Origin: JAWKTT01 sp041398965
GTDB taxonomy: Bacteria > Planctomycetota > Planctomycetia > Planctomycetales > Planctomycetaceae
Length of the DNA stretch: 64,000 nt
Direction: 5' to 3'
Assembly: GCA_041398965.1 (NCBI GenBank)
Contig: JAWKTT010000024.1
Location: 13,119-77,118 of the forward strand
A model generated the notes under the pieces. That model saw only the letters and a list, made by a program, of their open reading frames with translations, was not told where the DNA came from and did not search any database. The position numbers were made by a program, and so were the translations under genes. Position 1 is the stretch's first letter; every line of letters starts with the position of its first letter. Positions 1-8,032 of this stretch are shown here, piece by piece.

Positions 1-779
1 AGGGCCCCACCGCAAATGAACAGGGGGAACTCTTCTTCACCGACATTCCGAACAACTGCATTCATAAGGTGTCGCTCGATGGCACGGTCTCTGTCTTTGC
101 AGAAGAGACCGATGGAGCGAATGGCCTTCAGTTTGGCCCCGATGGACGCCTCTACGCCTGTGCTAACAAGGCGAAGGAAATTCGATGCTATGATCCTGAT
201 GGGACACGGCACTCCGTCGTCAGCGGACACGAATCAAACGACCTGATCGTCCTCCATGATGGCAACGGCTACTTCACCGACCCAGGGAATAAGAAGGTTC
301 ACTGGTTCGACTGGCGGACTGGCGAAGTGAACGAAGTCGACAGTGGTATCGAAGTGCCGAACGGTATTATCTGCTCTCCCGACCAAACGCTCATCACCGT
401 TTGCGACACGAAGGGACGCTTTACCTATGCCTTTCAACGCGACCCAAAAGATAACACCCTGAAGTACAAGCAGGAGTACGGGCACCTGCACGTCCCCGAC
501 AACACGCATCAAAGCGGAGCTGACGGCATGTGCGTCGACACCGAGGGCCGCATCTATGTGACGACTCGCCTCGGCGTGCAGGTGATGGACCAGCTTGGGC
601 GGGTCCATCTGATCCTCACCAAGCCCGGCCCCGGCTGGCTCAGCAACGTCACCTTCGCCGGGCCCAACAAAGACATCCTCTACGTTACCTGCGGTGAACG
701 GGTCTTCAAGCGAAAGATCAAGGCCCAGGGAATCAACCCCGCCGCCCCCCCTGTCGCCCCCCCGAAACCGGGGCTATGA
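1..779 (+). CDS. SMP-30/gluconolactonase-like protein, 3' part
   Basis: The frame is open from the first base, so the start lies outside the window; about 258 residues are visible. The sequence is a six-bladed propeller of the SMP-30/gluconolactonase/LRE type. The blades show the usual recurring pattern: GPDGRLYACAN, then NDLIVLHDGNGYFTDPG, then IEVPNGIICSPDQ, then a GADGMCVD...GRIYVTT blade. Members of this family hydrolyse lactones with a bound divalent metal. The conserved N-D and P-N-G segments that carry metal ligands are present, so the enzyme is probably active on a sugar lactone, but the substrate cannot be read from the sequence. The C-terminus ends in a short proline/alanine tail. 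It converges with the glycosyltransferase-like gene on the other strand, two bases away. Family call is firm; substrate unknown. Confidence 0.85.
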   Translation, partial: GPTANEQGELFFTDIPNNCIHKVSLDGTVSVFAEETDGANGLQFGPDGRLYACANKAKEIRCYDPDGTRHSVVSGHESNDLIVLHDGNGYFTDPGNKKVHWFDWRTGEVNEVDSGIEVPNGIICSPDQTLITVCDTKGRFTYAFQRDPKDNTLKYKQEYGHLHVPDNTHQSGADGMCVDTEGRIYVTTRLGVQVMDQLGRVHLILTKPGPGWLSNVTFAGPNKDILYVTCGERVFKRKIKAQGINPAAPPVAPPKPGL

Positions 780-781
780 CA

Positions 782-2101
782 TCAGCCCTCTTCCGGCATC
801 GTGGCGAGCCGGAAGTCATTCAGGGCCTCGCGGCAGTGGGCTTCTAATGGGAGACTCATGTTCCAGCCGGAGCCATGTTGTCCGGGAGTCGAGTCGAAGC
901 GGGTGTCGCCGAGCGTGAACTTCCCGGTGCAGCGATGCAGGAACAGGTTTTCGCATCGCTCGTCCTTTTGGTAGATCCCCTCGAAAATCGGTTGACTCAT
1001 TTCACAAAGTCGACCGTAGGAAGTTCCAAGTTTCTTCCATGCGATGGGGAATGTGTCTTTGTCTCCCCAGATGATGTTGTAAGTAAAGTCGGCCTGGGCG
1101 TTGTAATGCAGGGCGAGCATCAGTTCGTTCCAGCAACGTTCGCGGTCGACTAGAAACTGTCCCGACTCTGCGGCGGCATCGGCAAACGGGTCGATGCCGA
1201 AAACATCGGTCTGATGCGGTTCCAGGAGACAGCGAGAACTTTCGATGTCGGGCCAGATCACACAGCCATGCTCGCGATAGGCTGACGTGTCGAAGAGATC
1301 GGAGGGATCCCGCAGGGGGTAACAGTCGGCATCGAGAAACAACAACTCCCGAAACGACGAGTAAGCCATCGCGTAGGCTTTGAGTTGCCAGCCTCGCCAC
1401 CAGTTTCCCTGCAAGAATCGGAAGGGATGCCGTTGCACAAGGGCATCGGCATCGACGCAGCGAACCCCCAGTTCCTCGAACAACGGACGGGCGACATCGT
1501 CCACTTCCCCATCGAGATGCCACAACTCCATCGGTAACTCGCAGCCGACATGCCGGACGATCCGGGCAGTGACATACGCCGACGGAAGATACTTCCCTCC
1601 ACCGACAATCACGATCCCTCTCTGCTGGTGATGAGGGACATAGGGTGAGGGATGGGCGACTCGTTCGTCAGCAAGATTGCGTTCTGCCTGTTGGACGTTT
1701 GGCCAAGTCCACCAACCTTGCGGCTGCGTCGTGGGGGGGAGGCGTCGATGCTCCATCGCCTGAGCGACGCTGAGCCGCGGTGTGAGAACAGGGAAAAGGT
1801 AGTCCTCGCAGCGACGACAGTCATCGTGTGTGACGTGACCATAGCGAGGATGCAGACAGACCGATTGCGGGGGGAATGTCCCGGCGACGGGAGTGCCCAG
1901 GTGTCGACAATTCGCTAAGTGAAAACGCAGTGGAGGAGTTGTTTGCGATTCAACTTCGGACTGACGATAGTTGCAGGTTCCACATTCCCCCGGCCCGACC
2001 TGTGCCAGCCCCAATACCGCAGGAGCCAGACAGGTTCGCAAGCCGGGTTGAATGAGTTCTCCCCCATGCCCGCACAAGGGGAAATCACGAAGACCTTCCA
2101 T
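782..2101 (-). CDS. Glycosyltransferase-like protein with Cys-rich N-terminus
   Basis: 439 residues. The C-terminal two thirds look like a GT-A type transferase: a strand and glycine loop (GIVIVGGGKYLPSAY, about 162-176), then ELWHLDGE, then a LLFLDADCYPL segment with a DAD metal-binding motif at about 257-259. This resembles the family of putative mannosyltransferases. The N-terminal ~110 residues hold eight cysteines (about 10, 24, 40, 43, 65, 82, 95, 98), including CGTC and CRRC pairs, which suggests a metal or redox site; that is inference. No signal peptide is seen, so it is probably cytoplasmic. It starts one base after the stop of the preceding minus-strand gene, so the two are likely co-transcribed. 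Donor and acceptor sugars are unknown. Confidence 0.7.
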   Translation of the reverse strand: MEGLRDFPLCGHGGELIQPGLRTCLAPAVLGLAQVGPGECGTCNYRQSEVESQTTPPLRFHLANCRHLGTPVAGTFPPQSVCLHPRYGHVTHDDCRRCEDYLFPVLTPRLSVAQAMEHRRLPPTTQPQGWWTWPNVQQAERNLADERVAHPSPYVPHHQQRGIVIVGGGKYLPSAYVTARIVRHVGCELPMELWHLDGEVDDVARPLFEELGVRCVDADALVQRHPFRFLQGNWWRGWQLKAYAMAYSSFRELLFLDADCYPLRDPSDLFDTSAYREHGCVIWPDIESSRCLLEPHQTDVFGIDPFADAAAESGQFLVDRERCWNELMLALHYNAQADFTYNIIWGDKDTFPIAWKKLGTSYGRLCEMSQPIFEGIYQKDERCENLFLHRCTGKFTLGDTRFDSTPGQHGSGWNMSLPLEAHCREALNDFRLATMPEEG

Positions 2102-2102
2102 G

Positions 2103-2801
2103 CTACGCGGCTCGCACCTTGACGGAGGCTGGGACGCCGGGAAGCGGCGTCTCGGAGGCGAGGAACATTTCGTTCACGCCGAGTGGTTGCCACTCATTGG
2201 TGGGCAACTGGTACTCGAGTTGTGAATCGCCACATTGCAGAACAAGCTTAACGCTCGCCCCGTAGAGCCCTTCAAGGGAGAGGGAGATATCTGGTCCGGC
2301 AGTCCCGGATGGTTCGCTGGACCATTTCAGTCCGGGGTAATGCTGGGCGTCGAAAGCGAGTGGCCAATCCCCGTTCCAACTTGCCATCGGCCCCTTCTCG
2401 AAGCCTTTCACGTCGGCTGTGTAGGACTGAGCCGCCGTGTCGATGACGGAATACGCCACCAAGACCGGTTCGCCCCCTCCACCACCACCGCCGCTACCAC
2501 TTCCACTGCAAGGGCCGATGTCTTCGACAGTTTCAGGTGTGGCTGCAAACGCGACCTGCCAGACGAGACAATTCAAGGGGCCGGACGTGGGCCAATTGGC
2601 GTCGTGGATTGAAAACGGACCAATGTCATTTCCGGAATGTTTCCAAGAGATGCCGGTCGTGTGTTGCGGTATCTCAGTGGGTGGAGATGACCCATCATTC
2701 CAGACATAGGCAAACAGCATATCCGGAGGGTTGCTCCCACTCACAACTCCATGGATTGTCTGGGTGTCGGTGCAGTATTTTAAGTCGTCTAAATCGGCCA
2801 T
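2103..2801 (-). CDS. Hypothetical protein with glycine-rich linker
   Basis: About 232 residues from the start used here (MADLDDLKY), which has an AGAGGAG ribosome site about 11 bases upstream; a longer frame reaches 2855 but lacks one. Two halves are joined by a SGSGSGGGGGGGEP linker. The first half is rich in Trp and Asn. The second half resembles a beta-sandwich with repeated hydrophobic strands. There is no signal peptide or membrane segment. I do not recognise the family. The gene lies between a Ser/Thr kinase and a glycosyltransferase-like gene on the same strand and abuts the latter, so it is probably part of that transcription unit. Confidence 0.6.
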   Translation of the reverse strand: MADLDDLKYCTDTQTIHGVVSGSNPPDMLFAYVWNDGSSPPTEIPQHTTGISWKHSGNDIGPFSIHDANWPTSGPLNCLVWQVAFAATPETVEDIGPCSGSGSGGGGGGGEPVLVAYSVIDTAAQSYTADVKGFEKGPMASWNGDWPLAFDAQHYPGLKWSSEPSGTAGPDISLSLEGLYGASVKLVLQCGDSQLEYQLPTNEWQPLGVNEMFLASETPLPGVPASVKVRAA

Positions 2802-2876
2802 CGGGATTGACGCTCCTCTTGAACAGGTTGCATGACAATGGTGAAAACTTCGCAAGTCGGCAAACTCAAACGCCGT

Positions 2877-4988
2877 TTAATCTGAGATCGTTTGTACCGA
2901 GGGTGGAGCAGGGGGGAGAGCCACCGGCACCGCTGCATTTGGTTCCTTAAGTTTGACTGGGATGCGATTGATTCGGATATCCTGGAAGGTGACGTTGGCC
3001 CCCGAGGCACCAAACCCGTATTGACCGAAGGCTTCTGTGATGTATCGGTCATGGGGGTCGGGTTTCCGGTTCTTCCAAGCTTCAATGAGGTCGTTGAAGT
3101 CGTGATCATTGATCTGGCAACGGACAAGCTCTCCCCCATCGAATTCGACCCGCCAACGTTGACGCTCCATCATTTTCCGAGGTGGTTTCTCTACGATCGT
3201 ATGGACATTTCCAGACATTTCTGGAAACTGGACTATGTTAAATTCGAGTCGGAGATTGTCTTGTCGATCAGAGTTTCGGACTTCATACTCGAGTGCCCCG
3301 TAACGAGAGTGCCCGGTCTCGCGATCGGTTTCGTAGCCGAACACAAGGGCAATGCGACGGGTGCGAGCTGAGGGGATTACGTCGAACTCCAGCGTAAGAT
3401 TTTGCTGACTATAGTTACCCAGCATCGCCATGCTTGTCTTACCGTCGCTGGCGAGGCGAATGCTTTCTCCATCGTCGGCGAGCACCCAGTTGTATTCAAA
3501 GGGATAGAATCGCGAATTCAAGATGGAGGATTTTCCATCGAGTTGATCGAAAGGGACGACGTTTACAACTCCAGTCGGATTCGGTTGCGACACCACATTG
3601 TCGTCCGGACCCGGAACGGTTGAGACGAATGTTGAGGGTAGCGTTGACACCCGGCCCGGCTTCGTCAGCGTATGGACGGTCCACGCGACGGAGACCAACA
3701 GCCCGCAGGCGATTACTCCGATGAGCAGGGGGAGATAGCCGATCGACTTTGCCGCAGGGGGGGGAGGAGTGATGCCGTGGCGAAATCGTTCGGCTAATGA
3801 CCGCAACTCGGTCGCAACATCACGGGCACTCTGCGGACGATCCGCGACTTTCTTTTCCAGGCACCTCATCACCAGAGTTTCGACCTCGACCGGGATCGCA
3901 TCGTTCGTGCTCCGCATGGGCCAAGGGGCTTTGTGTTGAATCTGGTCTCGCCACTCTGTTGTATTGCGAGCTTTGAAGGGGAGACGACCAATGAGCATCT
4001 CGTACAGCACGACGCCCAAGCTGTAGATGTCGCTTCCTGGCCCAGCCAGATGGCTCTCGCCACGCACCTGCTCCGGAGGCATGTACCCCCAGGTCCCCAA
4101 TGTTGATGGGGCTTCGTCGAGTTGTTGCTCTTCCGTCACTGCCAAACCGAAGTCGGTCAGTGCCGGGTTCCCCTTGTCGTCTAAGAGAATGTTCGATGGC
4201 TTGATGTCGCGATGGACGATCCCCGCAGCGTGTGCCGCCTGCAAGGCGTCGGCAACTTTCGCTCCCGTTTCAAGGGCCTCAACCAACGTCAGCGCGGCGA
4301 TCTTCTCGTCCCTCAATCGAGCCGCCAGCGTCCCGCCGTTGAAGTATTCCGAAACGATATAACAGCAACTCCCCTCGTCACCAAAATCGTAGACCGTCAC
4401 GATGCCGGGGTGCTTTAGCTGCGCAAGTTTTTTTGCTTCGTCATGAAACGTCTTGATGTTGCGAGCCGACTGGGGCTTGTCGGGACGCAGCCGCTTAAAG
4501 GCCACAACGCGACCGAGCGTTGAATCGATTGCTTTCCAAACCTCGCCGAAACCTCCAGTCCCGACCACGCTCAAGAGGTCGTACTTCCCAATGCTGTGTA
4601 CCGCTTTGGCGTCTGGCTGGCGCCGTTTCTTTGATTCCCCCTCGGCACCCTTGTTTGCCGGGGGCACGATAATCTCGGTCTCCCCGATCGAGATGCTGGC
4701 GGATTCCAGCATCGTACCGAACTCGTTACGCAGCAGTTCGATGTCGTCCGGGAAACGAGCCTGCAACTCGGAGACGAGGGGGTGCTCGCCCTGCCCAGCA
4801 CGCCATTCGAGTTCGACCCCGACCAGTTCGACCAGCAGCCGCTGCCGAATCTCGGAAGCCACCTTAGAAAGGTACTCGTCCAATACAGGTCTATCGCCAG
4901 ATCGGAGCGCACCCTCGAAGTGATCGCACAACTGATCGACTTGATCTGCTGCTGACAGGTTTTCAATTCCATCAGGAAATGGAAGCAT
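2877..4988 (-). CDS. Membrane-anchored Ser/Thr protein kinase
   Basis: 703 residues from the chosen ATG, which has AAAGAGGG about 6 bases upstream; the open frame continues to 5168 without a better site. The N-terminal ~130 residues are a helical region seen in planctomycete kinases. The Hanks-type kinase domain spans about 134-400: glycine loop GTGGFGEVW, lysine in VAFKR (about 165), catalytic HRDIKPSN (about 259-266), DFG (about 279-281) and MPPEQ in place of APE. One membrane helix follows at about 418-438. An extracytoplasmic C-terminal domain of about 260 residues looks like the beta-jelly-roll (DUF1080-like) domain common in planctomycetes. All catalytic residues are present, so it should be active. 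It probably senses something outside the membrane and phosphorylates cytoplasmic targets. Confidence 0.9.
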   Translation of the reverse strand: MLPFPDGIENLSAADQVDQLCDHFEGALRSGDRPVLDEYLSKVASEIRQRLLVELVGVELEWRAGQGEHPLVSELQARFPDDIELLRNEFGTMLESASISIGETEIIVPPANKGAEGESKKRRQPDAKAVHSIGKYDLLSVVGTGGFGEVWKAIDSTLGRVVAFKRLRPDKPQSARNIKTFHDEAKKLAQLKHPGIVTVYDFGDEGSCCYIVSEYFNGGTLAARLRDEKIAALTLVEALETGAKVADALQAAHAAGIVHRDIKPSNILLDDKGNPALTDFGLAVTEEQQLDEAPSTLGTWGYMPPEQVRGESHLAGPGSDIYSLGVVLYEMLIGRLPFKARNTTEWRDQIQHKAPWPMRSTNDAIPVEVETLVMRCLEKKVADRPQSARDVATELRSLAERFRHGITPPPPAAKSIGYLPLLIGVIACGLLVSVAWTVHTLTKPGRVSTLPSTFVSTVPGPDDNVVSQPNPTGVVNVVPFDQLDGKSSILNSRFYPFEYNWVLADDGESIRLASDGKTSMAMLGNYSQQNLTLEFDVIPSARTRRIALVFGYETDRETGHSRYGALEYEVRNSDRQDNLRLEFNIVQFPEMSGNVHTIVEKPPRKMMERQRWRVEFDGGELVRCQINDHDFNDLIEAWKNRKPDPHDRYITEAFGQYGFGASGANVTFQDIRINRIPVKLKEPNAAVPVALPPAPPSVQTISD

Positions 4989-5206
4989 CGCAGGGCCCTC
5001 TTTTTGGAAAGCAAGCGCCAAGACAGCCCGTCTTGCGCGGTCCAACATCCTACTGTAGACCGACAGTCCATAAGAATGCAAACGAATTCCCAGTAAACGG
5101 TACTCCGGTTCGTCGCGACTCGATGCACAGCCTCTTAGTCGGCGATGGCACGAGCGTGGCGACAGCAACCATTCCGCTGCTTGGCACAGCCGGCATCATG
5201 GGAAGG

Positions 5207-8032
5207 TCAAGCTTGGGGGAATGACCAGAGTGCGATGGGGGAGTTGGGGTGGCTCGGGATGATCGCCACCTGAGAGGGGGTGCTCGTGGGGAGGAGTTTG
5301 AAGGGTGAAGCGACGCGATGGTCGGTTTGTGACACAGGGGTAAGACAGGGGGTGGTGCCAATGAGGACGGCTTGCGAGTTCGTGGTCGAGTAGAGGCGGA
5401 GTTCGCCGCGAGAATCGCTGGTCGGTCGCCAGACGACGGCTCGGCCATCGTGAAGGATGGTCCCTTGCAGGTGGGGAGAGTCCTCTTCGATCATCGTCTC
5501 GCCGAAGGAGGTGACCGTGGGGAACAGCAGGTAAGCCCCTTGTGCATGAGTGACCAGCAGTCGCTCTCGGGAGTGCGGACGTGAACCACTGATGCCGGTG
5601 ATGCTGCCGGGCAGATGCAGCGTCTGTTGCGATCCATTGGTATCAAACCGAATGAGCGTCCGGCCAATGCCGATGTAGATATTCTTCCCCTGGGTGAACA
5701 TGGGATACGGCACCGGCGGTAGACTGGCGAATTCGTTTGTTCTGTCAAACTCAAAGTCCGACGGGAGAGTGATTTTGCGAGTCGATAGCGGAACGCCGTG
5801 AGCATTGTTCAGGGTGAGACAGAGGTCTCCATGCTGCACCGAGCAGGCATAAGTCGACGATCCCGAAGCGGTGGCACCGATTATTGTCTGATCCATCCAC
5901 GCCGGCGTTTTGGCACTGAGCACCCGAGGAAAGTCATCTGTTTGGGGTAATTGTCGTTCGGGAATCGGTGCAGCGAACACCAGTTTGATGCGGATCGTTT
6001 GTGGAAGGTAATCGTCAATCGCAAGTAGGACAGACTTATCGGGGACTTGCCCTTTCTTACAAACCCACTTCACCGACACTTGCGAGTGTTCGTCTCGTTT
6101 CCAGCAGCCGCGAAGCAGTATGAGGGTTTCATCTCCGTCATGGCCGACGAGGTAGTAGTGGTTGTCGACGGACATCGCTTGATGCCACGTGAATCCTGCG
6201 GGAAGGGGGATTCTGCCGACGAGTCCCCCTTTGATCTGTTTCGGGGCCACTGCCACTTGAGGGCGAAAGGGGACGGGACGTTGTTTGACCTGAAATCGTC
6301 GGCAATCCCGTTCGAGCAGTATGTCTTGAGGGGCAAGATTGGCGAGAGACCGGAGCACGGATCGGGTGTCGGTTGCTGTCTGACGCAAGTGTTGCGAAGC
6401 CAGCACGCGGGTGACATCTGCGGCACGGTCCATGACCATGCGGTCCGAGTGACTTGTCGCCACTTGCGATAAGGTGGTGATGAGATCGGTCCGATGTTTC
6501 TGTTGCGGAGGATCTTCTTGGAACTGGTTGATCTTGACGATCGCCCGTTGTCGGTCCCCCTGTGTGCTGGTGAGTTCGAAGTAGCGTTGCAGGCAGCGTT
6601 GAGACTGCGAACTGTTGGGCCAGCCCGCTTCGAGAACGTAGAACGCGGCCTCTGTGTCATGCAGGCGGTGTAGCAGCAAGTCGGCAGCCCCGAGCCGATC
6701 GTCGTTGGTGATACGTTCGGCAACGGCGCGTTGAAACGCTTCTCTCGCCTCTTCTTCTCGTTCGAGACGTTCGTACAACTCTCCCACTTTAACGTGCTGT
6801 TTGAGTTCGCTGTAGATTTCAATGGCATCCTCCAACAGGCCGCCACGTTCAAGGCAGTGGGCGGCATCGGCAGGACGGCGGAGTTTGTCCCGGTAGACTG
6901 CTGCCGCTTCGTGATAGAAGTGCCCCTGCTCCAACGCCGACGCCGCAGCGAAATAGTTGCCGAGCAGCTGGGCATGAATGTAGGCAGCCCGACGAAAGCG
7001 ACCAAGACGAATCTCTCGCTCGGCGGCTAGGCGGTACTGGGCCATGAGCTGTTGTTGCAACTGAAGTTCGAGTTCCCAGTGATCGACGGGACCTCCCCCT
7101 GATGACCCGAGCCGGAAGTCGACTTCGCGCGATGTGAGTTGCGAACTGGGGGGAGCGACCCCACGCCCCTGCACGTCGGACATCGGGAGCGCGTACTTCA
7201 AACCTTCGTCGGGATTATTGCGAAGCTGATCGAGCAGACGATGTATCTTTCGCTCTCGCTGTGCCTGTAAGCGCGGGAGATTGAGTCCGACGTTCCTTAG
7301 CCAGTCGGACACCTTCGACATGAACTCCGAGCCGTACTCGTGCTCAGGGATCATGCTTCCCAACCATCGGGCGAGGAAAGGAAACGGAAGTATCAGATAG
7401 GCCCCGATCACTTTCCAATTGGCGCGAGACTCTTCTGTCGGGCTGCGGGGGAGATCGCCGAGTTGCTTCGACTGTGTGCCGATGTCTTCCTGTCCCCCTG
7501 CAATGACATCATCCGCACTCGGCGGAGCGACTGCCTGCAACGAATACAGTCGTTGATTGATCGCGTTCCCCGGCTCAGCCCAACTCCAGTCGGCTGCGCG
7601 TTGTTGTGGGGACCGGCAGAGATCGGCAACCCGAAGCTGTTGTTCGACATCGTAGTGGATTAACCCCAGTCGCGGATGCCAAACCGAGCAAGACCCAGCC
7701 GCCGGGAGATGTTCGTCCCACTCGACGTCGGACAGAGGGGGGGCGAACGTTGCTTCGATCGGCACGAACAATCGCCCGGCGATGCAGCCATAGCGGGGAC
7801 AACTCCGATCAACCCTCGCTGCGACCTCGGCGGGAAGTGGACAGATCGCCCCGGCAATCCGATGCGGCAGCAACGACTCGGAGAGTGGCAACAGCCGCAA
7901 AGTCTCCGGCGCCACACCCGCCACATCCAGCCAACGCAACCACGCCGCCGCATCGTCTCCCGGCAACAACACCCCCGCCACTTCCCGCTGGGCCGGGGCC
8001 GCATGTCGGAGTTGAACTCCAAGATCAATCAC
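5207..8032 (-). CDS. bpX/TPR/beta-propeller component of MoxR-vWA ternary system
   Basis: 941 residues. The N-terminal ~160 residues form a domain like those called bpX in MoxR-vWA-beta-propeller systems (bpX6 is my best guess). A middle helical region of about 250 residues carries TPR-like repeats with AAAVYRDKL, DAIEIYSEL and VGELYERLE type units. The last ~330 residues have the repeated short beta strands of a propeller. A hydrophobic stretch near 210-230 may or may not cross a membrane. Its start overlaps the stop of the vWA gene by four bases (ATGA), so the two are translationally coupled. In the published systems such proteins are thought to be effector or recognition subunits; no biochemical role is established. 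Domain type is fairly sure, bpX subfamily is not. Confidence 0.7.
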   Translation of the reverse strand: MIDLGVQLRHAAPAQREVAGVLLPGDDAAAWLRWLDVAGVAPETLRLLPLSESLLPHRIAGAICPLPAEVAARVDRSCPRYGCIAGRLFVPIEATFAPPLSDVEWDEHLPAAGSCSVWHPRLGLIHYDVEQQLRVADLCRSPQQRAADWSWAEPGNAINQRLYSLQAVAPPSADDVIAGGQEDIGTQSKQLGDLPRSPTEESRANWKVIGAYLILPFPFLARWLGSMIPEHEYGSEFMSKVSDWLRNVGLNLPRLQAQRERKIHRLLDQLRNNPDEGLKYALPMSDVQGRGVAPPSSQLTSREVDFRLGSSGGGPVDHWELELQLQQQLMAQYRLAAEREIRLGRFRRAAYIHAQLLGNYFAAASALEQGHFYHEAAAVYRDKLRRPADAAHCLERGGLLEDAIEIYSELKQHVKVGELYERLEREEEAREAFQRAVAERITNDDRLGAADLLLHRLHDTEAAFYVLEAGWPNSSQSQRCLQRYFELTSTQGDRQRAIVKINQFQEDPPQQKHRTDLITTLSQVATSHSDRMVMDRAADVTRVLASQHLRQTATDTRSVLRSLANLAPQDILLERDCRRFQVKQRPVPFRPQVAVAPKQIKGGLVGRIPLPAGFTWHQAMSVDNHYYLVGHDGDETLILLRGCWKRDEHSQVSVKWVCKKGQVPDKSVLLAIDDYLPQTIRIKLVFAAPIPERQLPQTDDFPRVLSAKTPAWMDQTIIGATASGSSTYACSVQHGDLCLTLNNAHGVPLSTRKITLPSDFEFDRTNEFASLPPVPYPMFTQGKNIYIGIGRTLIRFDTNGSQQTLHLPGSITGISGSRPHSRERLLVTHAQGAYLLFPTVTSFGETMIEEDSPHLQGTILHDGRAVVWRPTSDSRGELRLYSTTNSQAVLIGTTPCLTPVSQTDHRVASPFKLLPTSTPSQVAIIPSHPNSPIALWSFPQA

